Below, piece after piece: positions 1 to 7,422 of a DNA stretch of 22,802 nt. The position numbers and the translations under genes are program-made. The first letter of the stretch is position 1. Each line of letters starts with the position of its first letter. The DNA lies in assembly GCA_963205035.1 (NCBI GenBank), contig CAUJII010000211.1:1-22802 (forward strand), in the 5' to 3' direction. This DNA is from Spirochaetota bacterium (GTDB lineage Bacteria > Spirochaetota > Leptospiria > Turneriellales > Turneriellaceae). The notes beneath the pieces are model-generated. The model searched no databases. It saw nothing but the letters and a program-made list of their open reading frames with translations, and was not told the DNA's origin.

Positions 1-1188
1 CTCCGCTTACCTCCCGATTGCGGCAAAATCGAGAATGAAATCATCGATTTCTTTTCGGAAAGAAATTTTGAACGCAGCCGTCGATTCGCGGAGGGGGCTT
101 ATGACCCGACAATTCTGAAGCACGCTTTGGGTGTCTTGGGCAATCCGCAATTTAGCTATAACACATTGCATGTCGCGGGTACCGTCGGCAAGGGGAGCAC
201 AGCCGTATTGCTCGCGCGCGCTCTTGCGGTTATGGGGCAGCGAACCGGCACATATCTTTCGCCGCATTTCGTGAGTTTAACCGAGCGCATTCTTGTGGAT
301 GGAGAATTTCTCGGAGAGAACGCATTGGCAAACGCATGGCGCCTTTTTCAAGAGAAAATTGACGCGAGGGATTTATCTTTTTTCGACGCAATGACTGCGT
401 TAGCGTTTGAGGAGTTCAAGAGAGCTCGTTGCGATTGGGCCGTCATTGAGACAGGGTTGGGAGGTCGACTTGATTCGACAAACAATTTGAAAGCGCGCTC
501 TGCCATCATCACGCGCATTGGACTCGACCACACGGCGATATTAGGAAATACCATAGCTCAGATAGCCGCAGAAAAAGCTGGAATTATACATGCAGGCCAG
601 ATGGTCTATACACCACCGCAAGAAAAAGAAGCGTTCCAAGTTTTGGAATCTCGCGCAAAAGAAGTGGGCGCAACCTTGAAGGTTGTCGAACCCGTCGGCG
701 ATGACTTCTTAGAGCAGAACCAGAGTTTCGCACGGCAAATTATTCTCGATCTATTCCCCGAAGCGCAACATTTTCTGCCGCAAATCGACGCCGTTCTGGC
801 TGAACCCATCTTTGGCCGGTGGAGCGAGTTGAGTAATAATCCACGGATTCTATTCGATAGCGCACATAATGCGGCCGGCATGGAAGCGTTAGCGCAATTA
901 GTTAATCGACAGCGTGAATCGCATTGCATTATTTTTCTTAACAGCATGACAGAACGCAATCTATCGGACCTCGTTTTGCTTTTGAAAAAGAAAATCCAAA
1001 AGACGGTGGATTTCTTCTTGTTCCCGATGTCTACGCGTCTTTACTTCAAGGCGTCCCCACAGCCTCAAATTCTGAAGACTGTGACAGACCTCGGCATTAA
1101 AGAGGAGTTGTCGCGACCGGACACACTCTTTATCTTTACTGGGAGCATGGGGATATACAAAGAACTGAGGGAGCGTTTCGGACTGTGA
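1..1188 (+). CDS. folC: Folylpolyglutamate / dihydrofolate synthase, 5' partial
   Basis: This Mur-ligase-family enzyme adds glutamate to (dihydro)folate using ATP in the cytoplasm. The frame is open from base 1, and the residues before the first possible start (TTG at 127) already look like the FolC N-terminus (a FAEGAYDPTILKHALGVLGNPQ stretch in two parts around codons 30-50), so the true start lies left of the window. Visible motifs are the P-loop HVAGTVGKGST, then TGLGGRLDSTN, GLDHTAILGNTIAQIAAEKAG and FDSAHNAAGM, the usual order for FolC. The usual Asn in the P-loop (GTNGKGS) is Val here. The stop overlaps the next start by 4 bases (GTGA), so this is the first visible gene of a three-gene operon. 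Confidence 0.93.
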   Translation, partial: LRLPPDCGKIENEIIDFFSERNFERSRRFAEGAYDPTILKHALGVLGNPQFSYNTLHVAGTVGKGSTAVLLARALAVMGQRTGTYLSPHFVSLTERILVDGEFLGENALANAWRLFQEKIDARDLSFFDAMTALAFEEFKRARCDWAVIETGLGGRLDSTNNLKARSAIITRIGLDHTAILGNTIAQIAAEKAGIIHAGQMVYTPPQEKEAFQVLESRAKEVGATLKVVEPVGDDFLEQNQSFARQIILDLFPEAQHFLPQIDAVLAEPIFGRWSELSNNPRILFDSAHNAAGMEALAQLVNRQRESHCIIFLNSMTERNLSDLVLLLKKKIQKTVDFFLFPMSTRLYFKASPQPQILKTVTDLGIKEELSRPDTLFIFTGSMGIYKELRERFGL

Positions 1189-2516
1189 AGAATCTTCGGC
1201 GTCTCTTACCGCTCATTCTCTCGTTGTGTGGTGTCGCTCTCTTCGCACAAGAGATTACTTTGAGCGAAGCTGTGGCGTCGAAAGACTACGAGCGTCTGAT
1301 TGCAATCTATAAAACTTCGACACTCGATGCGTCAGAGACCGCGACAGTCATCCGCGAGATTTCTGCCGCTAAGCAGAAATTCCGCAAAGCATTTATGCAA
1401 GCGGTCTTTGAAAAGAAGGCCACGGACACGACGGTTGGGAGCTTTCTTCAGAACGAACTCATGCGGCTCATCAAAGAAAAAGAAGTCGAAGACGATGTCG
1501 AGTACACGAAACTCTGTTTGAAAGTGGCTGCAATAAATTCTGCGAGCGATATTATTTTTGCAATCGCGCCTTACTTGGTGCACCCGCGCGAGACGATACG
1601 CGCCGAGGCGAACGCCGCTGTTGCCGCTAAAAAAGACGAAAGAATCTTTCTCATTTTGAGCGAGCTTATCGCGAAAGAAAATAATATCGATAAAATTTAT
1701 GCCATGGAAACGCTGATGGCTCTCAAAGACGACAGAGCGGTGCCAGCGCTTCTTCAAGAGCTTGCAAACCCAAACAAGAGTGTCAGATTTTTTGCTCTGA
1801 AAGCGATCGAAGCGATCGGCTCAGATAAGGCGCAATATGCCGTCATCGAAATCGCGCAAAAGGACGCCGATGAGGAAATGCGTCTCAAAGCGGTTTCGGT
1901 TCTGCGGTTATTCAAGACATCCCCCGTGTTCTATGCGCTGCAAAATCTTGTGAAGGACGCCAATCTCTCTGTTCGCGCAAAGGCATTAGACTCAGCCTTA
2001 GAGCAGAAGAATAAACGGTTTGCGTCGGCTCTTTCAGAAGGGCTTGCACGCGAAGTCGACGCCGCGCAAAAACTCGCGCTGCTCCAGGGGCTCATCGCTC
2101 TTTCTTCCGGCGGTGGGATGAAAGGGATATATACCATACTCAAGAATGAAACCTCGGAAAATCTTTTGGTTTGGGCTCTCTATACGTGCAATAAAATAGG
2201 CGACAAAGGCTGTGACGAACACTTGCTACGCTTGTTAGAAACGCGCAAAGAAGACGCCATTCAGATAGAGTGTGTGCTGGGTTTGTCGCTGCGCAAGCAA
2301 CAAAAACATCTCGCTGCGTTGTTCGCTGTCTTGAGCGATACGCAACGAAGCGCGGTTGTGCGTTCGGCAGCCATAGCCTCGATTGCAGCCTTTGATACAG
2401 AAGCGAGTATCTTACCGCTCTTCACAATTTATGAGAGAGAGAAAGAGCCGAACATCCGCGCACAGATGAGGGTCCTGTTCGTCAATCTGATGCAGGCGAA
2501 GCTCAAGAAATTATGA
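1185..2516 (+). CDS. Secreted HEAT-repeat protein
   Basis: The GTG start sits inside the folC stop (GTGA overlap), which implies translational coupling. Residues 1-21 form a signal peptide: a basic KNLRR start, a Leu-rich core and an FAQ-type cleavage site, so the protein is probably periplasmic. From about residue 115 to the end it is made of roughly 30-residue helical pairs with HEAT/PBS-lyase character, for example DDRAVPALLQELANPNKSVR, KAIEAIGSDKAQYAVIEIAQ and VRSAAIASIAAFDTEASILP. Such repeats act as protein-binding scaffolds; no catalytic motif is visible. The final ATGA overlaps the next gene. The partner is unknown. Confidence 0.85.
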   Translation: MKNLRRLLPLILSLCGVALFAQEITLSEAVASKDYERLIAIYKTSTLDASETATVIREISAAKQKFRKAFMQAVFEKKATDTTVGSFLQNELMRLIKEKEVEDDVEYTKLCLKVAAINSASDIIFAIAPYLVHPRETIRAEANAAVAAKKDERIFLILSELIAKENNIDKIYAMETLMALKDDRAVPALLQELANPNKSVRFFALKAIEAIGSDKAQYAVIEIAQKDADEEMRLKAVSVLRLFKTSPVFYALQNLVKDANLSVRAKALDSALEQKNKRFASALSEGLAREVDAAQKLALLQGLIALSSGGGMKGIYTILKNETSENLLVWALYTCNKIGDKGCDEHLLRLLETRKEDAIQIECVLGLSLRKQQKHLAALFAVLSDTQRSAVVRSAAIASIAAFDTEASILPLFTIYEREKEPNIRAQMRVLFVNLMQAKLKKL

Positions 2517-2977
2517 ACAACCAATGCCGCTTTATTTTACTCGTCGAATATGCTGATGACGATGCCTTAATCACCGGCATCGAGATAGTTGAAAAGCAGC
2601 TACCGTCTTATGATTTTGCATCGCGCCCCTTCACAGTGCTCTCGGGGCAAAGCCACTTCAAATTTTTGGCGTTCAAAGAACTCTCGGATGTGAAGGCATT
2701 CGACAAATTTGCTAAGAGAACGCTCGAACTTCAAAACAAGCTACACACTATCCATGTTATTCCCGGCTATGTTTCACCGGTAAACGCGGTGACTGCATCT
2801 TATTTGTATTCTCCGGGTGCTATCTTGAACCGAGATAAAATTTGGTTGAAGCTGCAACTTGTTTTTTCACAAAAATCGCTGATGAGCCACACTCTGAGCG
2901 ACTCGTTCTTCAAAGATAAGCGTTCGATAGTTTATCTCAATGATGTTTGGCAACTGGTTAGAGGCGAAATGCGTTAG
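2513..2977 (+). CDS. DUF4416-like protein
   Basis: A 154-residue cytoplasmic protein whose ATG overlaps the upstream stop (ATGA). I recognise it only as resembling the DUF4416 family: a central YDFASRPF segment, then an HVIPGYVSP segment like the family's IDPGYL motif, a KIWLKLQLVF strand, and a tail ending in VWQLVRGEMR that matches the family's C-terminal FF..VR pattern. The family's function is unknown. The similarity is from memory and is divergent: the family's PWTYPDY signature is replaced by a DKRSIVYLNDV stretch. It is the last gene of the folC operon, followed 31 bases later by a small hairpin and then the convergent mreB. Confidence 0.75.
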   Translation: MNNQCRFILLVEYADDDALITGIEIVEKQLPSYDFASRPFTVLSGQSHFKFLAFKELSDVKAFDKFAKRTLELQNKLHTIHVIPGYVSPVNAVTASYLYSPGAILNRDKIWLKLQLVFSQKSLMSHTLSDSFFKDKRSIVYLNDVWQLVRGEMR

Positions 2978-3008
2978 GCAAAAGCAGCAGCCGCGTGCAA
3001 TGTAAACC

Positions 3009-3027
3009 GCACGCTCTGTCTGCGTGC
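3009..3027. terminator. Possible terminator hairpin between convergent operons
   Basis: A GCACGC/GCGTGC stem with a 7-base loop lies in the 62-base gap between the DUF4416-like gene and mreB. On the + strand it is followed within about 5 bases by a short TTTTAT run. A second GCGTGC at 2993-2998 could pair with the same left arm, so two alternative hairpins are possible. The stem is short and the T-run weak, so this is only a candidate. Confidence 0.35.
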
Positions 3028-3039
3028 CGACGTTTTATC

Positions 3040-4056
3040 TTACCGCGCTTTCAAGTATTTCAATTCGTCGAGGTATTTACCCGTTCCCTCGACGACGCAG
3101 TTCAGTGGGTTTTCAGCGCGAATAACCGGCACACCTGTCTCTTTTGAAAGGTGTTTATCTAAGCCCTTCAAGAGACACCCGCCGCCCGTGAGAACAATCC
3201 CCCGTTCGACAATATCGGCCGCAAGCTCAGGCGGAGTTTTTTCGAGCGCAATTTTTGTCGCCTCGACAATCGCATCGATCGGTTCTTTGAGCGCCTTGCG
3301 CACCTCGGCGCTGTCGATAACGACAGTGCGTGGAAGCCCGGTGCCCGCGTCGCGGCCTTTGAGCTCGAAAGTCTCTGATTTTTTTTCCGGGATTGCGTTG
3401 CCAATAGCGAGTTTGATTTCTTCTGCAGTCCGTTCACCGATGATGAGGTTGTGGTGCAAACGCAAGTGCTTGATAATCGCTTCGTCTAGTTCGTCGCCGC
3501 CGATGCGGATGCTGTCGGCAATCACCATGCCGCCGAGCGAGATCACCGCGATTTCGGTGGTTCCTCCGCCGATGTCGATAATCATGTTGCCCGCAGGTTC
3601 GTGCACAGGAATCTTTGCGCCGAGAGCAGCGGCAAACGCTTCGTCGATTAAGAAGATATCGCGTGCGCCTGCTTGCTCTGCCGACTCGCGGACAGCGCGG
3701 CGTTCCACTTCGGTAATCCCCGAGGGGACGCCAATGACAATGCGCGGCTTAACGAGCGTCGCACGGTTGTGGACTTTGTTGATAAAATAGCGGATCATTT
3801 TTTCGACGGTTTCAAAGTCGGCGATGACACCGTCTTTCATCGGGCGGATGGCGACAATTTCCCCGGGCGTGCGACCGAGCATGCGTTTCGCTTCTTGCCC
3901 CACCGCGAGCACCTTGCCTGTGGAAGCCTGAATTGCCACGACCGAGGGTTCAGAGAGAACAATACCCTGTCCCTTGACATAGACGAGCGTGTTGGCGGTG
4001 CCTAAGTCGATGCCCATGTCGTTTGAAAATAAAGAGTGGAACCAATCAAATAGCAT
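3040..4056 (-). CDS. mreB: Rod-shape-determining actin homologue MreB
   Basis: MreB forms membrane-associated filaments that guide cell-wall synthesis along the cell body. The 338-residue product has the actin-fold ATP-binding signatures: phosphate-1 MGIDLGTANTLVYVKG near residue 14, phosphate-2 MIIDIGGGTTEIAVISLGG in the middle, and the adenosine motif GIVLTGGGCLLKGLD near the end. Its length fits the family. The frame is open to 4161, but the chosen ATG at 4056 begins with MLFDWFHSLFSND, the amphipathic membrane-targeting start typical of MreB, and has an AAGG Shine-Dalgarno 6 bases upstream. No mreC or mreD follows, because the downstream gene is convergent, so mreB stands alone here. Confidence 0.97.
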   Translation of the reverse strand: MLFDWFHSLFSNDMGIDLGTANTLVYVKGQGIVLSEPSVVAIQASTGKVLAVGQEAKRMLGRTPGEIVAIRPMKDGVIADFETVEKMIRYFINKVHNRATLVKPRIVIGVPSGITEVERRAVRESAEQAGARDIFLIDEAFAAALGAKIPVHEPAGNMIIDIGGGTTEIAVISLGGMVIADSIRIGGDELDEAIIKHLRLHHNLIIGERTAEEIKLAIGNAIPEKKSETFELKGRDAGTGLPRTVVIDSAEVRKALKEPIDAIVEATKIALEKTPPELAADIVERGIVLTGGGCLLKGLDKHLSKETGVPVIRAENPLNCVVEGTGKYLDELKYLKAR

Positions 4057-4137
4057 AAAAACCTTGTAGCTGGCTAAATGGGCACTGGAAACAAGTTGAC
4101 AACCAAAAAGGGAGTTGATCACGAAAAAATGGGTAAA

Positions 4138-4172
4138 GAGTTTAGGCGGGAACTCGCCCAAACTCTAAACTC
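4138..4172. repeat. Inverted repeat between mreB and the divergent thioesterase
   Basis: GAGTTT-A-GGCG (4138-4148) pairs with CGCC-C-AAACTC (4155-4165) around a 6-base loop, giving a 10-bp stem with one A/C mismatch. A second TAAACTC at 4166-4172 is an exact complement of the left GAGTTTA. It lies in the 163-base divergent region, about 80 bases upstream of the mreB start. On the - strand the stem is followed 8 bases later by a run of six T. It could be an operator or an attenuator-like hairpin in a long mreB leader; I see no clear -35/-10 pair nearby. Confidence 0.4.
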
Positions 4173-4219
4173 AAATCTATTTTACGCGCCCTTTCTCGTT
4201 GCGACTCTGCCATGCCTCT

Positions 4220-4750
4220 ATGCAGACGAACGACGCCGACCGAGTTCTGATTCCTCCCCATTGGAGTTCTAAACTCTTAAACCAAGCGTCGCTGAGCTCG
4301 CTTCAAACTTTCTTCAATAGCGATAAAACGCTCACGGTGGAGTTTACTCCACACGACGCCGCAGAGGGCCCGAAGGGGCATGTCCACGGCGGCTACCTTG
4401 CAACGATTCTCGATGAGACGATGGGAGGGACTTCGTGGTATAACGGCCTTGCCGGTCTCGCCGCGAATTTGAACGTGCGCTACCGCAAGTCGGTGCCGCT
4501 TGGCGCGAGCTATAAGAGCACCGGGTGTGTAACCCGCCTCGACAAGAGACGCGCATACTTGAGCGCGCGCATCTATGACGATAAAACGCTGTATTGCGAA
4601 GCGACTGCTGTCTTCGTGCGCGTGCCATTAGATTTTCTGCGCAGAGAACCCGAGATGGCGCACGCCGTGCGGATTATCGATTACATCGAAAGCGGCATGA
4701 CGATTGCCGAACTCGTGCAGATGGACGCCGACCGCCATCAGACAGCATAA
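4220..4750 (+). CDS. PaaI-type hotdog-fold thioesterase
   Basis: A probable cytoplasmic acyl-CoA thioesterase of 176 residues. The hotdog-fold active-site helix is clear: GHVHGGYLATILDETMG at about residues 53-69, with the HGG turn and the acidic DE pair that positions water for thioester hydrolysis. The following strands (ANLNVRYRKSVPLGASY, then LYCEATAVFVRV) match the central sheet. The frame also allows a TTG at 4199, but the ATG at 4220 (MQTNDADRV) is preferred; neither has a good Shine-Dalgarno. About 40 residues beyond the usual fold end form a helical tail. It is followed 44 bases later by a same-strand hydrolase. The substrate cannot be told from sequence. Confidence 0.85.
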   Translation: MQTNDADRVLIPPHWSSKLLNQASLSSLQTFFNSDKTLTVEFTPHDAAEGPKGHVHGGYLATILDETMGGTSWYNGLAGLAANLNVRYRKSVPLGASYKSTGCVTRLDKRRAYLSARIYDDKTLYCEATAVFVRVPLDFLRREPEMAHAVRIIDYIESGMTIAELVQMDADRHQTA

Positions 4751-4794
4751 TCAAAAGTGGTATCAATCCCACAGAAAACGAAAACCCAACGCGA

Positions 4795-5508
4795 ATGAAA
4801 GTTACTGTCTTAACGTATAACATCCATAAGGCGATTGGAAACGACCGAGTGTTCAACCCCGAACGCATCATCAACATCTGCGAACAAGAAAATGCCGACA
4901 TTATTGCATTGCAAGAAGTTGACCGCGGAGTGCCGCGCAGTCGAAAGCTCGACCTGGCGGCGCACATCTCGGGCGCTCTGGGATTTAACCACCGTCTGGG
5001 GCTCAATGTCGATCTCAAGATGGGGGCTTATGGCAACGCGACGCTTTCGCGCTGGCCATTTGGCGAAGGTCTGAATCTCGATCTGTCGTGGACAATCAAG
5101 AAGAGACGCGGTTGCTTGAGTGACATTATCGAAACTCCGAAGGGGCCGCTCCTCGTAATGAATTTTCATTTAGGACTATCGCGCATCGAGCGGCACTTTC
5201 AAATTAGAAAAATTCTCGATTCAGGCATTTTGCGGCGGCACAAAGACACACCGATTGTTCTCTTGGGCGACAGCAACGAACGGACGCGTTATCTCGACAT
5301 CTTTATGAATTTTGCGGGCTACCGCAACACCGCCGGAGCGAACAAACGTAAGATCAAAACGTGGCCTACGTTTGCACCGATCTGGAACTTAGACAAAGTG
5401 TTTTGTAACGCGCATTGTAAGGTGCTGAGCTATGAGGTCGTGAAGACGCCGCTCACTCGCATCGCATCAGACCATTTTCCAGTCAAGGCCGTGTTGGAGA
5501 TAGGTTAG
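4795..5508 (+). CDS. Endonuclease/exonuclease/phosphatase-family hydrolase
   Basis: A metal-dependent phosphoesterase of the EEP (DNase I-like) fold, 237 residues. The catalytic set is present in order: Asn9 in TYNIH, Glu41 in LQEVD, His125 in MNFHLG, Asp159 and Asn161 in LLGDSNE, Asp200 in NLDKVF, and the terminal SDH at 225-227. There is no signal peptide, so it is cytoplasmic. The GDSN motif replaces the more common GDFN. The frame is open further upstream (to 4594, overlapping the thioesterase), but homology begins exactly at the ATG at 4795. Family members cleave nucleic acids, phosphoinositides or sphingomyelin; the substrate here is unknown. Its short length fits the YbhP-like group. 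Confidence 0.87.
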   Translation: MKVTVLTYNIHKAIGNDRVFNPERIINICEQENADIIALQEVDRGVPRSRKLDLAAHISGALGFNHRLGLNVDLKMGAYGNATLSRWPFGEGLNLDLSWTIKKRRGCLSDIIETPKGPLLVMNFHLGLSRIERHFQIRKILDSGILRRHKDTPIVLLGDSNERTRYLDIFMNFAGYRNTAGANKRKIKTWPTFAPIWNLDKVFCNAHCKVLSYEVVKTPLTRIASDHFPVKAVLEIG

Positions 5509-5543
5509 TCGCGAACGAGTTTAGGCTGAGAACACGAACGAGT

Positions 5544-6611
5544 CTACGCGCTGACTTTGAGCGCTTCTTCGAGGTTGAACTCCGCCATCGCGTCGAGCTC
5601 GTCAAACACCATGATGACTTGGGTCTTGCCGCTCCCCAGATTTTTTGTTACCGTCACGCGCGCCGTAAACTGGCCCAAATTCTCCAGCCCTTTTTGGATT
5701 CGGAAAATATTATTGCTCCCCTCGGGAAAAAATCTCAGAAGCAGACGATCGTTGATTTCTAATTGCACGCGTTTCAGGTCGACTTCTTGCAACGGAAGCG
5801 CACGCGGTTCCTCGAACACCAACCCGCTCTTGCGGAGTTGTGTTTCGAGCGCAACCCCCATCTTCTTGAGAGTCTGCACCATGGCTTCTTCCAGAGGACG
5901 TAGCGCGTTGACTTGGATATACCCAATCGGAAGGCGCGCCTTATAGAGAATGGGGATCGTGAACTCTGTCGTCAAGTTTTGTGGGACCTTGAGATCCGCC
6001 TTTTGAAGCTCAGCGAGATAAATATCTTGCGGAAAAAATTGCCGTGCGTTAAAACTGGGAAGCGGCTCGGGTGCGTAATAAATAATACGCGGGTTCTTGA
6101 TAAGATGACGTAGCTTGACATCGGTCACGTCGCCTGTTGCGAGAAAAATTTTGTGATAAGAGACCATGCTCTTCAGTTCGCTGTCGAAAAAATTCAACAC
6201 ATGCATATCGAGTTTCTTTTTGTTTGCTTCAATCACGAAGGCAATTTCGCGGCTCGATGTCAGGTTTGTTAAAAAAAATGCGGTAGGGTTTTTTGTGGGC
6301 ACCGCACTCGGTTTGACTTCGTCTGCAATTTCAAGACTCTGAGGATAGAGAACTTCGGTTTGGCCGTTACGCAGAAAGAATTTACACACCGCGACGATCC
6401 GCTTCTTATTATGCCTGACCAAGACACGCCTTTCTGTCGGTGAATCGGAAAATTGGGTGCGCAGTTTGATTTCCGGCCCTGTGCTAAGAAGGGTGTACGA
6501 GACAAAACCGGCAGGATGCTCTCTCTCATCGACTAAGACTGAGCACGGTTTCTTTCCAAGAACTGTGTTTAGAATTTGGTGGATCTGTTGTTGTTGCGTA
6601 ACTTTTAGCAT
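5544..6611 (-). CDS. Leptospira-type DUF1577/PilZ-like protein
   Basis: A 355-residue protein with no signal peptide. I place it tentatively with the spirochaete DUF1577 proteins: an N-terminal helical and beta domain, a middle region containing EFTIPILYKARLPIGYIQVN followed by a long helix, and a C-terminal PilZ-like beta region (from about residue 270). The canonical c-di-GMP residues of PilZ (RxxxR and D/NxSxxG) are not visible, so nucleotide binding cannot be claimed. The ATG at 6611 has no recognisable Shine-Dalgarno. It is convergent with the EEP hydrolase across a 35-base gap. If the family call holds, it supports a Leptospira-like host. Confidence 0.65.
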   Translation of the reverse strand: MLKVTQQQQIHQILNTVLGKKPCSVLVDEREHPAGFVSYTLLSTGPEIKLRTQFSDSPTERRVLVRHNKKRIVAVCKFFLRNGQTEVLYPQSLEIADEVKPSAVPTKNPTAFFLTNLTSSREIAFVIEANKKKLDMHVLNFFDSELKSMVSYHKIFLATGDVTDVKLRHLIKNPRIIYYAPEPLPSFNARQFFPQDIYLAELQKADLKVPQNLTTEFTIPILYKARLPIGYIQVNALRPLEEAMVQTLKKMGVALETQLRKSGLVFEEPRALPLQEVDLKRVQLEINDRLLLRFFPEGSNNIFRIQKGLENLGQFTARVTVTKNLGSGKTQVIMVFDELDAMAEFNLEEALKVSA

Positions 6612-6672
6612 GGTATGTAAATTGGATGGACGACAGCAGAGACGAAGATTGCAGACAGTAGGTCAAGACCAA

Positions 6673-6897
6673 CCGGGTTTATCCTGGGCGTGGGATAAAT
6701 CTGGGGGGGGCACGGCGAAAAATTTTGCCGCCACTTAGAATGAATACCTATGAAAATCACGAGCAGGTTGCAAACCGTTATGCGAGGCTTTTCTAAAAGG
6801 AAAAGCCGGCACTCGTGATTTTCGAAAGGCCTTGAGGCAAAATTTTTTGCAAAACGCAAGAAACCCACCGGATTTATCCCACGCCTATTTGTCCACA
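6673..6897. repeat. Nested near-concentric inverted repeats (MITE-like or structured RNA)
   Basis: This fills most of the 379-base gap between the DUF1577-like gene and the lipoprotein gene. Four pairs of arms nest around about 6787: 6687-6704 with 6868-6885 (17 of 18 pairs), 6715-6729 with 6836-6850 (14 of 15), 6752-6763 with 6812-6823 (12 of 12), and a central hairpin 6786-6793 with 6800-6807 (8 of 8, loop TAAAAG). The outer arm motif also occurs as a direct copy, CCGGGTTTATCC at 6673-6684 against CCGGATTTATCC at 6868-6879. A run of eight G lies at 6703-6710. I see no open frame in it that looks coding. It could be a non-autonomous mobile element remnant, a cruciform, or a folded RNA. Confidence 0.7.
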
Positions 6898-6945
6898 CCA
6901 CTAGCAAGAGATTTACACGCAGACTTCCATCCGTGACTTTGAAAA

Positions 6946-6968
6946 TGGGATACAAAAAAGTATTCCCA
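6946..6968 (+). promoter_or_regulatory. Small hairpin upstream of the lipoprotein gene
   Basis: TGGGATAC pairs with GTA(T)TCCCA around an AAAAAA loop, with one bulged T. It ends 22 bases before the ATG of the lipoprotein gene and just upstream of its GAGG Shine-Dalgarno. It could be an operator or an mRNA leader hairpin; no convincing promoter boxes could be assigned around it. Confidence 0.25.
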
Positions 6969-6990
6969 ATACCTAACGAATGAGGAAACC

Positions 6991-7422
6991 ATGAAACAAA
7001 TAATCTACGCAAGCCTCGCGATTCTCTTGACGATGGCAGCATGCAAAGAACACAGCCATGACCACAAAGGGGATGAACATACGGCACCCGCCGAGGCCAT
7101 CTTGCAACTCGACCAAGGCAAGAAATGGCAAGCCGATGCTGCAGCGCGCATTGCATACGCTCTCTTAAGCAAAGAAGCGACGACCGCAAAACTCACGAAC
7201 CGTGCCCAAGTCGATAAGTTTGTAGAGCGTCAGGAAAAAATTATTACACAGCTCTTGAAAGAATGCACGATGAAAGGCGCTGCGCACGAGAACCTGCACG
7301 TTTTGATTGGCCAAACAAATACCGCACTCAAGACGCTCAAAGACGCCACACCCGAACACTTCGAGCATCGTTTAATTGAGCTGCGCAGTAACACCGCGCT
7401 TTTCAAAAAGTTTTTTGATTAA
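6991..7422 (+). CDS. Small His-rich-start lipoprotein
   Basis: A 143-residue predicted lipoprotein. Residues 1-18 are a lipoprotein signal peptide ending in TMAAC, a loose lipobox of the kind spirochaetes tolerate, with Cys18 as the lipidation site. The mature start, KEHSHDHKGDEH, is rich in His, Asp and Glu and could bind metal. The rest is helical (about residues 40-140), with heptad-like Leu spacing and no enzyme motif; I do not recognise a family beyond a generic helical lipoprotein. A good GAGG Shine-Dalgarno (TGAGGAAACC) precedes the ATG. Its stop at 7422 directly abuts the stop of the convergent GH13 gene. Confidence 0.85.
   Translation: MKQIIYASLAILLTMAACKEHSHDHKGDEHTAPAEAILQLDQGKKWQADAAARIAYALLSKEATTAKLTNRAQVDKFVERQEKIITQLLKECTMKGAAHENLHVLIGQTNTALKTLKDATPEHFEHRLIELRSNTALFKKFFD

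Noticed and set aside
3188..3790. 200-codon open frame on the + strand
   Set aside because: It lies wholly antisense to mreB, is Ser/Ile-rich as expected of a shadow frame, and has no recognisable domain.
5512..5543. CGAACGAGT direct repeat (5512-5520 and 5535-5543) between convergent genes
   Set aside because: Two short copies only, with no symmetry or known site; probably chance.
6673..6897. Replication origin, because of a DnaA-box-like TTGTCCACA
   Set aside because: Only one near match, and no dnaA, dnaN or AT-rich unwinding region nearby.
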